From positions 27,081 through 91,080 of the forward strand of contig JBFWRV010000019.1 in assembly GCA_050248715.1 (NCBI GenBank): a DNA stretch of 64,000 bases. The letters run 5' to 3'. A program made the position numbers and the translations under genes. The notes beneath the pieces are model-generated. The model saw only the letters and a program-made list of their open reading frames with translations. It was not told where the DNA came from and ran no database searches. Source of the stretch: AWTP1-13 sp050248715. GTDB lineage: Bacteria; Pseudomonadota; Alphaproteobacteria; Rhizobiales; Hyphomicrobiaceae. How positions within the stretch are numbered: position 1 is the stretch's first letter; each line of letters begins with the position of its first letter. This document shows, in pieces, positions 44,314-53,778 of the stretch.

Positions 44314-45054
44314 TCAATGCTCCTGCAGCAGCCGGCCGTAGCCGGGGATGGCATCCTTGACTCCCGCGAGCCGCAACGCATGCCACAGCGTCGCCTGGGT
44401 CGAGGTGATGACGGGTTTGCCGATGGCCTGCTCGAGGGCGGCGATCACCGTGTGCGAGCGGGTGTTGAGACAGGAGACGATGAGAGCATCCGCGCCCGCG
44501 CTCCAGCCCCTCATGCCGAGCTGGAACAGCGCCGCGGGCTCGGGCTCGGCGAGCAGGAAGCCGTCGGAAACTCCAAGATGCGCCTCGCCCAGAACCTCCA
44601 GGCCGGCCTCGGAGAAGAACTTGTGCTCGGCCGCGGCCACCTCGTCCGTATAGGGCGACACGACCGCCACCTTGCGTGCGCCGAACGCGCGCACGGCCTG
44701 CAGGATGGCGTGGGCCGCCGTCGTCGCCGGCGTCTTGCACGCCTCCTCGATCTCGAGGCGCAGGTGCCGGTCGTAGGCCACGCCCTGCACGATGCTCGAG
44801 GCCGTGCAGCCGTAGGCGATGGCGTGCGGCCGCGCGCTCGCGAGCTGTCTGATGCCGGCCATCCCCTCGTTGCGGTCCATCTCGATCAGGGTCTCGCGGG
44901 CGAGCCGGTCCGGGATGAACATGCGCGCAAAGTGCAGGCTGATGCCTTCGGGCACCGTGCGCTGGGCCCACGGCTCCATCACCGTGTTGACGCTGGGGAC
45001 GACGATGCCGATGCGCGCGCGCCAGCCATCGCCGTTCAGGAACGTTGCTGCCAT
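44314..45054 (-). CDS. Maleate isomerase/arylmalonate decarboxylase-like Asp/Glu racemase superfamily protein
   Basis: A 246-residue enzyme with the two cysteine regions of the superfamily, AIAYGCTASSIVQG and ALIVSCLNTRSHTVI, and the starting strand RIGIVVPSVNTVMEPWAQRT, typical of maleate cis-trans isomerases. Members isomerise or decarboxylate dicarboxylic acids. The exact reaction is not determinable. The gene is upstream of the binding-protein-like gene. Confidence 0.88.
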   Translation of the reverse strand: MAATFLNGDGWRARIGIVVPSVNTVMEPWAQRTVPEGISLHFARMFIPDRLARETLIEMDRNEGMAGIRQLASARPHAIAYGCTASSIVQGVAYDRHLRLEIEEACKTPATTAAHAILQAVRAFGARKVAVVSPYTDEVAAAEHKFFSEAGLEVLGEAHLGVSDGFLLAEPEPAALFQLGMRGWSAGADALIVSCLNTRSHTVIAALEQAIGKPVITSTQATLWHALRLAGVKDAIPGYGRLLQEH

Positions 45055-45171
45055 GCGTACCTCCGGGAGTCCTCGCCTTTCCCTACACGCCCAGAGTAAG
45101 CACAGTTCACGGGCATGGCCACCACATCCGACCGCCTTCAAGCCGGCCGCGTACCATGCCAGAGTGAGCCC

Positions 45172-46164
45172 ATGCGAGTCGGAGCACAGGCCAAGAAACT
45201 CAGTCTTTCTCCGAGCGGACCGTTCGCGGCACCCTCGCGTGCAGTGGAGCGCAACGCGTCGGCTGGCGGGACGACCGGCAGCGTCGCGCCGTCCCAACCA
45301 TCATCGTCGGCGTCATCGGGCGCCACCGGCGAGAGCGGGCCCGATGTGCGACCGCCGCGCCGGCGCGCGATCGGCTGGTGGGTTACATTTCTCGTCCTGG
45401 CCGTGACGGCGATCCTTGCCGTCGGGCACTACACGGGCGTCGAGGTTCTCGCCGCCTCGGGCCGCTTCCTGTGGAATGCGCTGGCCGCTGTCGCGAACGG
45501 CGCCATGCGCACCGCGGGCGGCCTGCTCGCCGTGATCGCCAGGGGCGTCGGCTGGCGCCGGCTGAGCAGCGTATCGCGCGTGGTCATGGGCGTCGGGCTG
45601 AGCTACGCGGGCGGCGTCATCCTGAGCGACAAGGGGATCCGCCGGGCGCATGGCTGGCGCGGCAAGGGCAAGCTCTTGCTGGCAAGGATGCGCCGGGCCT
45701 GGCTGGACCTGCCGCTGACCGTCAAGCTCGCCATCGTCGCGGTGCTCATCGCCAGCCAGGTCTATCTGCATGTCGTGCTGATCATCTTCCCGGTCGCGTT
45801 CCTCGTGCCCGTCGTGCGGCGCGTCTGGGTGCAGGCGGCGGACATCGCGCTCGGCTCCTGGTACTGGAAGACGTTCGGCGGACTGCATCGCCGGATCGCC
45901 GCCGGCGTGAGCAGCTTTCCGGGCGTGGGCGCGTGCGTCGGCGCGGTGCGCCTGACGCGCCTGCGCTATCTCACGGCCTGGCGGCTGTGGCGATACCACC
46001 CGCGCTATGCCGGCGCGCGCGCCGGGCGCCGCAGGGTCGACCCCATCGAGCCGCTGCGCCTGTGGCGGCGCGGCGAGCTCGACCTCTATGTCGGCCGCTC
46101 GCTGCTCGGCGGCTGCCGCAACCCCGAATGCCTGCCCGGCGCGGCTCCGCCTCGCGGACCCTGA
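45172..46164 (+). CDS. Hypothetical multi-pass membrane protein
   Basis: A 330-residue protein. A low-complexity Ser/Pro/Gly-rich N-terminus (about 1-65) is followed by hydrophobic segments at about 68-87, 92-128 and 183-208. A basic C-terminal part includes RLTRLRYLTAWRLWRYHPRY and a GGCRNPECLPG tail with two cysteines. No family is recognised. The start at 45172 is a choice among two methionines in frame (45115 also possible). Confidence 0.6.
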   Translation: MRVGAQAKKLSLSPSGPFAAPSRAVERNASAGGTTGSVAPSQPSSSASSGATGESGPDVRPPRRRAIGWWVTFLVLAVTAILAVGHYTGVEVLAASGRFLWNALAAVANGAMRTAGGLLAVIARGVGWRRLSSVSRVVMGVGLSYAGGVILSDKGIRRAHGWRGKGKLLLARMRRAWLDLPLTVKLAIVAVLIASQVYLHVVLIIFPVAFLVPVVRRVWVQAADIALGSWYWKTFGGLHRRIAAGVSSFPGVGACVGAVRLTRLRYLTAWRLWRYHPRYAGARAGRRRVDPIEPLRLWRRGELDLYVGRSLLGGCRNPECLPGAAPPRGP

Positions 46165-46217
46165 CCGCGCAATGCTAAGCTCCCGCCACACAAGAAAGAC
46201 GGACAGGGAGCGGAAAC

Positions 46218-46607
46218 ATGGCCAAGTTCACCTACGACCACATCCACCTGCGCAGCCCGAACCCCGAGGCCACGGCCGCGTTCTACGAGAAGATGTTCGG
46301 CGCCGAGGTGATCCGCACGATGCAGCAGGGCAAGCCGCGCATCGACCTCAAGATCGGCGGCGCCGACGTGTTCATCGCCGAGGTGGCGCCCGGCAGCAAC
46401 GTGAACCCGCCGCCCGTCACGCCCTACCAGGGCCTCGACCATTTCGGGCTGTCGGTGACGGGCATCGACGGCGTGGTGGCCGAGCTGAAGGCCAAGGGTG
46501 CCGAGTTCACGATGGAGCCCAACACCATCCGCCCCGGCGTGCGCATCGCCTTCCTGCGCGGGCCGGAGGGCGTGTCCATCGAGCTGCTCGAGCGCACACC
46601 GGTGTGA
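46218..46607 (+). CDS. VOC family (glyoxalase-like) protein
   Basis: A 129-residue protein of the vicinal oxygen chelate fold. It starts YDHIHLRSPNPEATAAFYEK with the metal-ligand histidine, then DLKIGGADVFIAEVAPGSNV, the second-half GLDHFGLSVTGIDGVVAELK, and the end FLRGPEGVSIELLER with the last glutamate ligand. The substrate is unknown. A family C palindrome follows directly. Confidence 0.93.
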   Translation: MAKFTYDHIHLRSPNPEATAAFYEKMFGAEVIRTMQQGKPRIDLKIGGADVFIAEVAPGSNVNPPPVTPYQGLDHFGLSVTGIDGVVAELKAKGAEFTMEPNTIRPGVRIAFLRGPEGVSIELLERTPV

Positions 46608-46614
46608 GCAAGGC

Positions 46615-46694
46615 GTAGGGCGCGCAAAAGCGGAGCGCATTGCGCCGTTGCGCGCGAAGACCGGCGCAATGCGGCTCCGCCTTTTGCGCCCTAC
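46615..46694. repeat. Family C long palindrome
   Basis: GTAGGGCGCGCAAAAGCGGAGCGCATTGCGCCG on the left and CGGCGCAATGCGGCTCCGCCTTTTGCGCCCTAC on the right form a nearly perfect long inverted repeat around a 14-base centre. It lies 8 bp after the VOC stop and could form a very stable hairpin in either strand's transcript. Related but degenerate copies are at 29812-29904 and 30071-30164. Confidence 0.85.
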
Positions 46695-46792
46695 AAGGCC
46701 CCCAGCTGTGGCGACCCGTCGCAGACGGCCGCACCGGCATGGCCATGGTGCCCGCCTAGAACCGTCGCCCCGAAGCAACCGGACGGCGCTTC

Positions 46793-47715
<923 letters not shown>

Positions 47716-47719
<4 letters not shown>

Positions 47720-48477
47720 ACTGGCGCGCGGTCTGGGCCATCTATCGCTTCGAAATGGCGCGCACGGGACGCACGCTGATGCAGAGCATTGCGGCGCCCG
47801 TGATCTCCACCTCCCTCTACTTCGTGGTGTTCGGCGCCGCCATCGGCTCGCGCATCGCCGAGATCGACGGGGTCAGCTACGGCGCCTTCATCGTACCGGG
47901 CCTCGTCATGATGATGCTGCTGACGCAAAGCATCATGAATGCCTCCTTCGGCATCTATTTTCCGAAGTTCGTCGGCACCATCTACGAGCTGCTGTCGGCC
48001 CCGATCTCCATGATCGAGATCGTTCTGGGCTATGTCGGCGCGGCGGCGACCAAGTCGATCATCCTGGGCCTCATCATCCTGGCGACGGCGGGAATGTTCG
48101 TGCCGCTGCGCATCGAGCATCCCGTCTGGATGATCGCTTTCCTGCTTCTGACGGCCGTGAGCTTCAGCCTGTTCGGCTTCATCATCGGCATCTGGGCCGA
48201 CGGGTTCGAGAAGTTGCAGGTCATACCGATGCTCATCGTCACGCCGCTCACCTTCCTCGGCGGCAGCTTCTACTCCATCAACGTGCTGCCCCCGTTCTGG
48301 CAGGCGTTGAGCCTCTTCAACCCGATCGTCTACCTGATCAGCGGCTTCCGCTGGAGCTTCTACTCCATCGCCGACGTGAACGTCGGCATCAGCCTGGCCA
48401 TGACCTTGCTGTTCCTCGGGATTTGCCTGGCGCTGGTGTGGTGGATCTTCCGCACGGGGTATCGGCTCAAGAACTAG
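47716..48477 (+). CDS. ABC-2 type transporter permease (YadH-like)
   Basis: A 253-residue membrane protein with six hydrophobic segments. The start is MNWRAVWAIYRFEMARTGRT, followed by the LMQSIAAPVISTSLYFVVFG segment. TFLGGSFYSINVLPPFWQ, with SLFNPIVYLISGFRWSFY, is the conserved ABC-2 signature near the fifth helix. It functions with the preceding ATPase to export a drug or envelope lipid-like molecule; the cargo is not determinable. Confidence 0.95.
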
Positions 48478-48556
48478 CGGGCCAAGCTCATGAACGCGCG
48501 CGGCGCGGCCGCAGCTCATGCGGCTCCATGCCTCTGCTTTGCCGCCGCCATGCGAC

Positions 48557-48745
48557 CTACCCGTCCAAGCCGGCCTTGCGCAGCCCTTCTATGAACAGCT
48601 CCATCAATTCGGGAGTCTGGTAGGGGACGTTGTTGCGGACCCACTCGATGGTGAGGGGCGGGCGGTGGGTCTGGCGAATTGTCGATAGGTTGCGTGGCGG
48701 ACAAAGGGCGCATCCAGGCGGGCCGTCGCGGCGACGGCCGCTCAT
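48557..48745 (-). pseudogene. Remnant resembling the C-terminus of a TPR adenylate cyclase
   Basis: A 62-codon frame whose end, PPLTIEWVRNNVPYQTPELM then ELFIEGLRKAGLDG, closely resembles the last residues of the long adenylate/guanylate cyclase-TPR proteins of Rhizobiales (pattern PELMExxIEGLRKAGLP). The cyclase domain and TPR repeats are absent. The rest of the 510-bp gap between 48478 and 48988 has no recognisable feature. It is probably a decayed gene end, though a real short protein cannot be excluded. Confidence 0.5.
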
Positions 48746-48988
48746 GGCGTCCTCATCAGCCTCTTCCCGGCGAAGGTCCAAGCTCGAGCACGCATTGCAG
48801 GTTGCCGGAATGATTGCGCTGCGGACGGACGATGGCAGCAACATCCAGGAGAGCTATCATCCTTCCACCGATGTGGGTGTGAACGTCCATACGGCAATTC
48901 CGATCGAGAGCACCAGCGGCACGATCAACCTGAATCGGCTTGAGCCCCGGCCGCCCGGCATGGATACTTGCCGCGGACGGAGGACCTC

Positions 48989-49996
48989 ATGAAGTTCGGC
49001 CTGTTCGGTGGTGCCAAGTCGGCGGGGGAGGGGGCGGTCGGCGACAGCCTGGGCTATGCCAAGTACATCGACTACGTGCTGCACGCGGAAGCCCTGGGTT
49101 TTGCCAGCGCCTTCGTGGTCGAGCACCACTTCACCGGCGTCGGCCAACTCTCCGCCTCGCTCAACTTCCTGAGCTACCTCGCGGGCCGCACGAGCCGTAT
49201 CCGGCTCGGGACGGCCGTGGTGGTGCTGCCGTGGCACAATCCCGCGCTGCTGGCCGAGCAGGTCGCAACCCTCGATCTCCTCTCCGACGGCCGCTTCGAT
49301 TTCGGCGTCGGCAAAGGCTACCGCCCGCCGGAGTTCTCCGGCTTCGCCATCCCCATCGAGGAGGCGACCGAGCGCTTCGACGAGTGCCTGGCTTTCCTGC
49401 GGGCGGCCTGGGCATCCGACAGGGCGCGCTTCTCCCACCACGGCAAGCGCTGGCGCTTCGAGGATATCGTCATCGAGCCGCGCTGCGTGCAGCGACCGCA
49501 TCCCCCGCTCTGGATGGCGGCCGGCAGCTTCGAGTCGATTCGCCGAGCCGCGCGCGAGGGCTTCAATTTGCTGCTCGATCAGGTCGCGCCTGTCGATCTC
49601 ATCATCGAGCGCGTCGGCGCCTATCGCGAAGAGCTGGCGCGTCACGGGAAAACCTACCGTCCCGGGCAGATCGCGGTCGCCCGCGCGCTGCAGATCGTGC
49701 GCAATGAGGGCGAGCGCGAGGCGGCGCTCGCCGTCCGCATGCGGGTGCTCCAGGCAATCGGCGGGCTCGCCCGCGGGCCGGGCGCGGAGCGCTACCACAA
49801 CATCGGCTCGCACAGCGACCCCGGCCTTGCCGGCGAGGAGTCCGCGCTGCTGGGCACGCCCGCGGAGATCGCGGCGCGCCTAGGGAAGCTCGAGGCCGGC
49901 GGCGTCGACTACGTGCTGCTGGTCGATCCCACGGGATCGAAGGAGGCCCTGCAGACTTTCGCCGCGGAGATCATGCCGAGCTTTCCTGAGCCCTGA
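48989..49996 (+). CDS. LLM-class flavin-dependent oxidoreductase
   Basis: A 335-residue luciferase-like monooxygenase. It starts MKFGLFGGAKSAG; AEALGFASAFVVEHHFTGVG and SRIRLGTAVVVLPWHNPALL are typical barrel strands, and LLSDGRFDFGVGKGYRPPEF is the family hallmark. Such enzymes use reduced FMN. The substrate is unknown. The start at 48989 follows a GGAGGACCTC ribosome binding site. Confidence 0.93.
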   Translation: MKFGLFGGAKSAGEGAVGDSLGYAKYIDYVLHAEALGFASAFVVEHHFTGVGQLSASLNFLSYLAGRTSRIRLGTAVVVLPWHNPALLAEQVATLDLLSDGRFDFGVGKGYRPPEFSGFAIPIEEATERFDECLAFLRAAWASDRARFSHHGKRWRFEDIVIEPRCVQRPHPPLWMAAGSFESIRRAAREGFNLLLDQVAPVDLIIERVGAYREELARHGKTYRPGQIAVARALQIVRNEGEREAALAVRMRVLQAIGGLARGPGAERYHNIGSHSDPGLAGEESALLGTPAEIAARLGKLEAGGVDYVLLVDPTGSKEALQTFAAEIMPSFPEP

Positions 49997-50537
49997 GATA
50001 CTTGCAGCCCTGAGCCGAGCCTGCTCCCATCCCATGCTGAGCCCGCTCCCAACCCCGTGCTGAGCCTGCCTGCCCTCGGACTTGCTCCGAGGGTCGAAGC
50101 ACGGCTTGGTGTGCGCGGCCCGTCCTTCGACAGGCTCAGGACGAGGACGTGTGCGCTTCATGCCGCTCCAGACCCACGTGCCGGGCCCGCGCCCAACCCC
50201 GTGCTGAGCCTGTCGAAGCACGGTTTGGTGCGCGCGGCCCGTCCTTCGGCAAGCTCAGGACGGGGACGTGCGCGCTTCATGCCGCTCCAGACCCACGTGC
50301 CGGGTCTGCTCCCAACCCCGTGCTGAGCCTGCCTGCCCTCGGACTTGCTCCGAGGGTCGAAGCACGGCTCAGGTGCGCGCGGCTCGTCCTTCGACGGGCT
50401 CAGGACGGGGACGTGTGCGGACGAGGGCTGGAGCAGGTGGCACTGCCTCGGAACTTCGGTTACCGGTCGGGAGTTGCACAGCGCGGACGGTTGCGGGCAA
50501 CTTGCCTACGTGGTGGAGGCCCCGCGGGAACGATGGC
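49997..50537. repeat. Family A repeat cluster
   Basis: No gene is seen in 541 bases. Two long-form elements (50054-50106 and 50318-50369), with the inner hairpin CCCTCGGACTTGCTCCGAGGG, alternate with short forms (near 50120, 50200, 50240 and 50390). Segments such as GCGCTTCATGCCGCTCCAGACCCACGTGCCGGG are duplicated (near 50152 and 50272), showing a partial tandem duplication of about 120 bp. Confidence 0.85.
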
Positions 50538-52004
50538 ATGACGCTCTCAACATCACCGCCGCTAGATGCCCGCGCTGCCGGCGGCGTGGTCGAGACCGAC
50601 ATTCCCCGGCGCCTTGATCGCCTGCCCTGGGGCCGCTTCCACACGCTGGTGGTGGCGGCGCTGGGCATCACCTGGATCCTCGACGGCCTCGAGGTGACGC
50701 TGGTCGGCGCGGTGGCCGGCGCGCTGAAGCAGAGCCCGGTCCTGCAGCTCTCCAACATCGAGGTCGGACTGGCGAGCAGCGCCTATCTGGCCGGCGCCGT
50801 GCTGGGGGCCTTGTTCTTCGGCTGGCTCACCGACCGCCTCGGGCGCAAGAAGCTGTTCTTCATCACGCTCGCCGTCTATCTCGTCGCCACGGCCGCCACA
50901 GCCTTCGCCTGGAGCTTCTGGAGCTTCGCGCTGTTCCGGTTTCTGACGGGCGCCGGCATCGGCGGGGAATACACCGCCATCAATTCCACCATCCAGGAGC
51001 TCGTGCCTGCGCGGGTGCGGGGCTGGACCGATCTCGTCATCAACGGCAGCTTCTGGCTCGGCGCCGCGATGGGCGCACTGGCCTCGATCGTGCTGCTCGA
51101 TCCCGCACTGCTGCCGCCGGACATGGGCTGGCGCGCCGCCTTCCTGATCGGCGCCCTGCTCAGCGTCGTGATCTTCTTCATGCGCATGTGGATACCGGAA
51201 AGCCCGCGCTGGCTCATCACGCATGGCCGCGCCGCGGAAGCGGAGGCGATCGTGGCAGGGCTGGAAGAGCAGTTCCGGCGCCAGGGCCATGATCTCGCAA
51301 CCGGCCCGTTCGCTCAAATCCGCCTGCGCATGCGCACCCACACGCCGCTGCGCGAGGTGGCGGCGGCGCTCTTTGGCGCCCAGCGTCAGCGCACGCTGGT
51401 GGGCTTGAGCCTGATGGCATCGCAGGCCTTCTTCTACAACGCCATCTTCTTCACCTACGCCCTGATCCTCACCGACTTCTACGGCGTCCCGGTCGACGGT
51501 GTCGGCTGGTTCATCCTGCCGTTCGCGGCGGGCAATTTCCTCGGGCCCCTGCTTCTCGGGCGCCTGTTCGATACCCTGGGACGACGGCCCATGATCGCCT
51601 TCACCTACGCGATCTCGGGTCTGCTGCTGGCCGCCACCGGCTACCTCTTTGCGGTCGATGCGTTCTCCGCGACTGCGCTCGCTGTCGCCTGGTCGGTCAT
51701 TTTCTTCTTTGCGTCCGCGGCGGCAAGCTCGGCCTATCTCACCGTCAGCGAGACCTTTCCCCTGGAGATCCGTGCCCTGGCAATCGCGTTCTTCTATGCC
51801 ATCGGCACGGGCGTCGGCGGCGTTGTCGGCCCGTGGCTGATGGGGCACCTGATCGAGACGGGTTCGCGGCAGAGCGTGTTTGCCGGATACCTGCTCGGCG
51901 CCGCGCTGATGGTCGCGGCGGCCTTCATCGCGGCGCGCTGGGGCGTGGCGGCGGAGCGCAAGCCGCTGGAGGACGTCGCCCCGCCGCTGGCGTCGGCGGA
52001 TTGA
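50538..52004 (+). CDS. MFS transporter
   Basis: A 488-residue twelve-helix transporter of the major facilitator superfamily. The loop 2-3 signature is GWLTDRLGRKKLFF, the SP-family-like PESPRWLITHGRAAEAEAIV motif lies after helix 6, and LGRLFDTLGRRPMIAF matches the second-half loop. It starts MTLSTSPPLDAR. The sugar-porter/aromatic-acid-type family is suggested, but the substrate is unknown. A repeat cluster precedes it. Confidence 0.94.
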   Translation: MTLSTSPPLDARAAGGVVETDIPRRLDRLPWGRFHTLVVAALGITWILDGLEVTLVGAVAGALKQSPVLQLSNIEVGLASSAYLAGAVLGALFFGWLTDRLGRKKLFFITLAVYLVATAATAFAWSFWSFALFRFLTGAGIGGEYTAINSTIQELVPARVRGWTDLVINGSFWLGAAMGALASIVLLDPALLPPDMGWRAAFLIGALLSVVIFFMRMWIPESPRWLITHGRAAEAEAIVAGLEEQFRRQGHDLATGPFAQIRLRMRTHTPLREVAAALFGAQRQRTLVGLSLMASQAFFYNAIFFTYALILTDFYGVPVDGVGWFILPFAAGNFLGPLLLGRLFDTLGRRPMIAFTYAISGLLLAATGYLFAVDAFSATALAVAWSVIFFFASAAASSAYLTVSETFPLEIRALAIAFFYAIGTGVGGVVGPWLMGHLIETGSRQSVFAGYLLGAALMVAAAFIAARWGVAAERKPLEDVAPPLASAD

Positions 52005-52231
52005 ACGGGCGCACCAGTCCGAGGGCGCCTCGGGCGACGGCCCGAGAGCCGGCACCCAGGGCTGAACCTTCGCCCTCCCGTGGGCTTGTCGAACGACGAG
52101 GTCACCGGCGGACCCTTCGGCCCGCCTTTCGACGGGCTCGGGGCGGCGTCGCGACCGCGGCTCCTGGTTCCCGGATATTCGCCTTCGGCGAATTTCGGGA
52201 TGACAGCGAAAGGACGGGATCGAGATCGGCG
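52005..52231. repeat. Mixed family A and B repeats
   Basis: The stretch contains a degenerate family A palindrome (CTTGTCGAACGACG near 52087 and CCGCCTTTCGACGGGCTCGGGGCGG near 52120). A family B copy (CTCCTGGTTCCCGGATATTCGCCTTCGGCGAATTTCGGGATGACAGCG in two halves, 52160-52207) includes a TTCGCC-TTC-GGCGAA hairpin. Confidence 0.75.
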
Positions 52232-52954
52232 CTAATCGCGCGCGGCGCGCGTCGCAACAAACGCCATGCGCTGGGTGTTGTGGCCCATGTTGGGGTAGTG
52301 GCGATGCGCCGCGAAGCCGGCTTGCGTCAGGAGCGCCAGCATCTCCGGCTCGTCGAACTGGAGGAAGCCGTACTTGGCGCGGATCTCGCGGTAGCCCGAG
52401 AGGTAGGAGCGCACGAGCCCGAAGCCGGCCGGGACGAGGAAGCCGTTGGCGCCCGCGAACTTCAGGAACTCGGCGGCATCGCGCACTGGGCTCACATGGC
52501 GGGGCACGATGTCGGCCAGCACCAGCCGTCCGGCAGCGCTCAGCTTGTGGCGCGCGACGGCGATGAGATGGGCGAACTCGGATGCCGACAGGTACTGCAC
52601 GAGGGAATTGACGACGATGAGATCGATCGTGTGCGGCGCAAGCTGCTCGAACTGGCGGGGATCGATGATCGCGATGTTCGCACGACCCGCGAAACGCGCG
52701 GCCAGCCCCTCCCGCACGACCGGCGCGCCGTCGCTCAGGTACAGATGCGCGCAGGCGTCGGCGACGACGGCCGCCGACAGCGCCTCGCCGCAGCCATAGT
52801 CCACGACCCGCGCGCCGGGCCCCGGCAGCAGACGCACGATGTCGCGGGCCACGTCCTCGTAGTGGACGCACTTGTGGCGATCATTGACGTAGATGGTGGC
52901 GTTGCCGTTCCAGTAGTCGAGCCAGCCCACGTTAGCGCGCGCCTTCCCACGCAA
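52232..52954 (-). CDS. Class I SAM-dependent methyltransferase
   Basis: A 240-residue protein with the SAM-binding motif ARVVDYGCGEALSAAVVADA and the following LYLSDGAPVVREGL, motif IV IDLIVVNSLVQYLSASEF and post-motif GRLVLADIVPRH. The methyl acceptor is unknown; the YWNG-ATIYVNDRHKCVHYED start is typical of small-molecule methyltransferases. No ATG fits the frame; starts are TTG (52954) or GTG (52930). An ATG overlapping the upstream gene's stop is in another frame and ends after nine codons, so a small frame error at the 5' end is possible. Confidence 0.88.
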   Translation of the reverse strand: MRGKARANVGWLDYWNGNATIYVNDRHKCVHYEDVARDIVRLLPGPGARVVDYGCGEALSAAVVADACAHLYLSDGAPVVREGLAARFAGRANIAIIDPRQFEQLAPHTIDLIVVNSLVQYLSASEFAHLIAVARHKLSAAGRLVLADIVPRHVSPVRDAAEFLKFAGANGFLVPAGFGLVRSYLSGYREIRAKYGFLQFDEPEMLALLTQAGFAAHRHYPNMGHNTQRMAFVATRAARD

Positions 52955-52960
52955 AGAGCA

Positions 52961-53185
52961 TCAGCCGCCATCCTCCTCACCGTGGAACCCGGCCATGATC
53001 CAGCCGACCGCCGATGCCAGGATGTAGGCCCCGAGGCCAGCCGCCAGATAGAGGTAGACGCTCCGCGGCGGCGTATGACCCAGAGTGGCCCAGGCCCAGA
53101 CGCCGAACAGTGCCGGCAGCGCCAGGATCACCGCGAGCACGACCCCGATCCTGCTGAAACCCGCCATCACACGCCGCGACCGCAT
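52961..53185 (-). CDS. Small hypothetical membrane protein
   Basis: A 74-residue protein with two membrane helices (about 8-30 and 44-66). The start MRSRRVMAGFSRIGVVLAVI has a GAGGGGAGG ribosome binding site. It lies just 6 bp upstream of the methyltransferase frame and may be co-transcribed. No family is recognised. It is the last host gene before the tRNA-associated insert. Confidence 0.65.
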   Translation of the reverse strand: MRSRRVMAGFSRIGVVLAVILALPALFGVWAWATLGHTPPRSVYLYLAAGLGAYILASAVGWIMAGFHGEEDGG

Positions 53186-53219
53186 GATCTGCCTCCCCTC
53201 AATTCGCATCGCCACAAGC

Positions 53220-53235
53220 TGGCGGTCCCGGCAGG
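53220..53235. other. Left attachment site, duplicate of the tRNA 3' end
   Basis: TGGCGGTCCCGGCAGG, identical over 16 bases to 54378-54393, which is the 3' end of tRNA-Arg including its CCA (minus strand). No longer identity extends to either side. This is the pattern left by site-specific integration into a tRNA gene. Confidence 0.8.
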
Positions 53236-53531
53236 GCGGCGCAGCCCTAGGGCCACCAAAGGCTTACGGAGACGTTAGACATCCATCCCCCACTGGATTC
53301 CAACAGCTTACAACGGGAACTGTCCAACAGCGAGAGCGCGCAGGAGACGAAAAAACGACAGTGCCAGCTTGGCCACAGCCTGCTAGTCAAGTCCGCTCTT
53401 TGAAATGTCCACGGGTTGCAAGCTGGATCATAGCAGCTAGCATCCTCAAGCATCCATGAGGGAGCACAGAACCAAATTCCGTAATAATCCGCAGACGGAC
53501 GGCGTTCGTTTCTGAGGGAATGGGGGACGCG
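53236..53531. other. Noncoding left end of the tRNA-associated insert
   Basis: These 296 bases contain no recognisable gene. They include the inverted-repeat halves GTTAGAC (53274-53280) and ACTGTCCAAC (53319-53328). A weak promoter-like pair TTGCAA (53416-53421) and TAGCAT (53438-53443), with a 16-bp spacer, points towards the three insert genes. Confidence 0.45.
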
Positions 53532-53735
53532 ATGCGCGAACAATTGGCAAAATTTGGTCAGACAGCAGTGCAGTTTGCAATCTTTGCTTTGATCATGACG
53601 ATGATGTATCCAGTTTTCAAGGTCGGCGGTTGGGCAGACCACACATTCGGCCCCTATTGGCCCCTATCCCTAATCGTAGTCATTTCCACTGTTGGATTGG
53701 CGATCGCATTTGTCCATGAACGCCGGCAGAAATGA
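53532..53735 (+). CDS. Small membrane protein of the insert
   Basis: A 67-residue protein with two membrane helices (about 7-25 and 42-60), starting MREQLAKFGQTAVQFAIFAL and ending FVHERRQK. The ATG at 53532 is favoured by the GGGGGA ribosome binding site at suitable spacing; an ATG four codons upstream is too close to its own AGGGA. No family is recognised. Codon use is AT-richer than in the flanking genes. Confidence 0.65.
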   Translation: MREQLAKFGQTAVQFAIFALIMTMMYPVFKVGGWADHTFGPYWPLSLIVVISTVGLAIAFVHERRQK

Positions 53736-53778
53736 GGGAACTATCTGAATGGTTCTGAAGGGAGGGGGACTGGGAAAC

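Noticed and set aside
50562..52871. Minus-strand open frame of 769 codons opposite the MFS transporter
   Set aside because: It is antisense to a clear transporter; its right end overlaps the real methyltransferase in a different frame.
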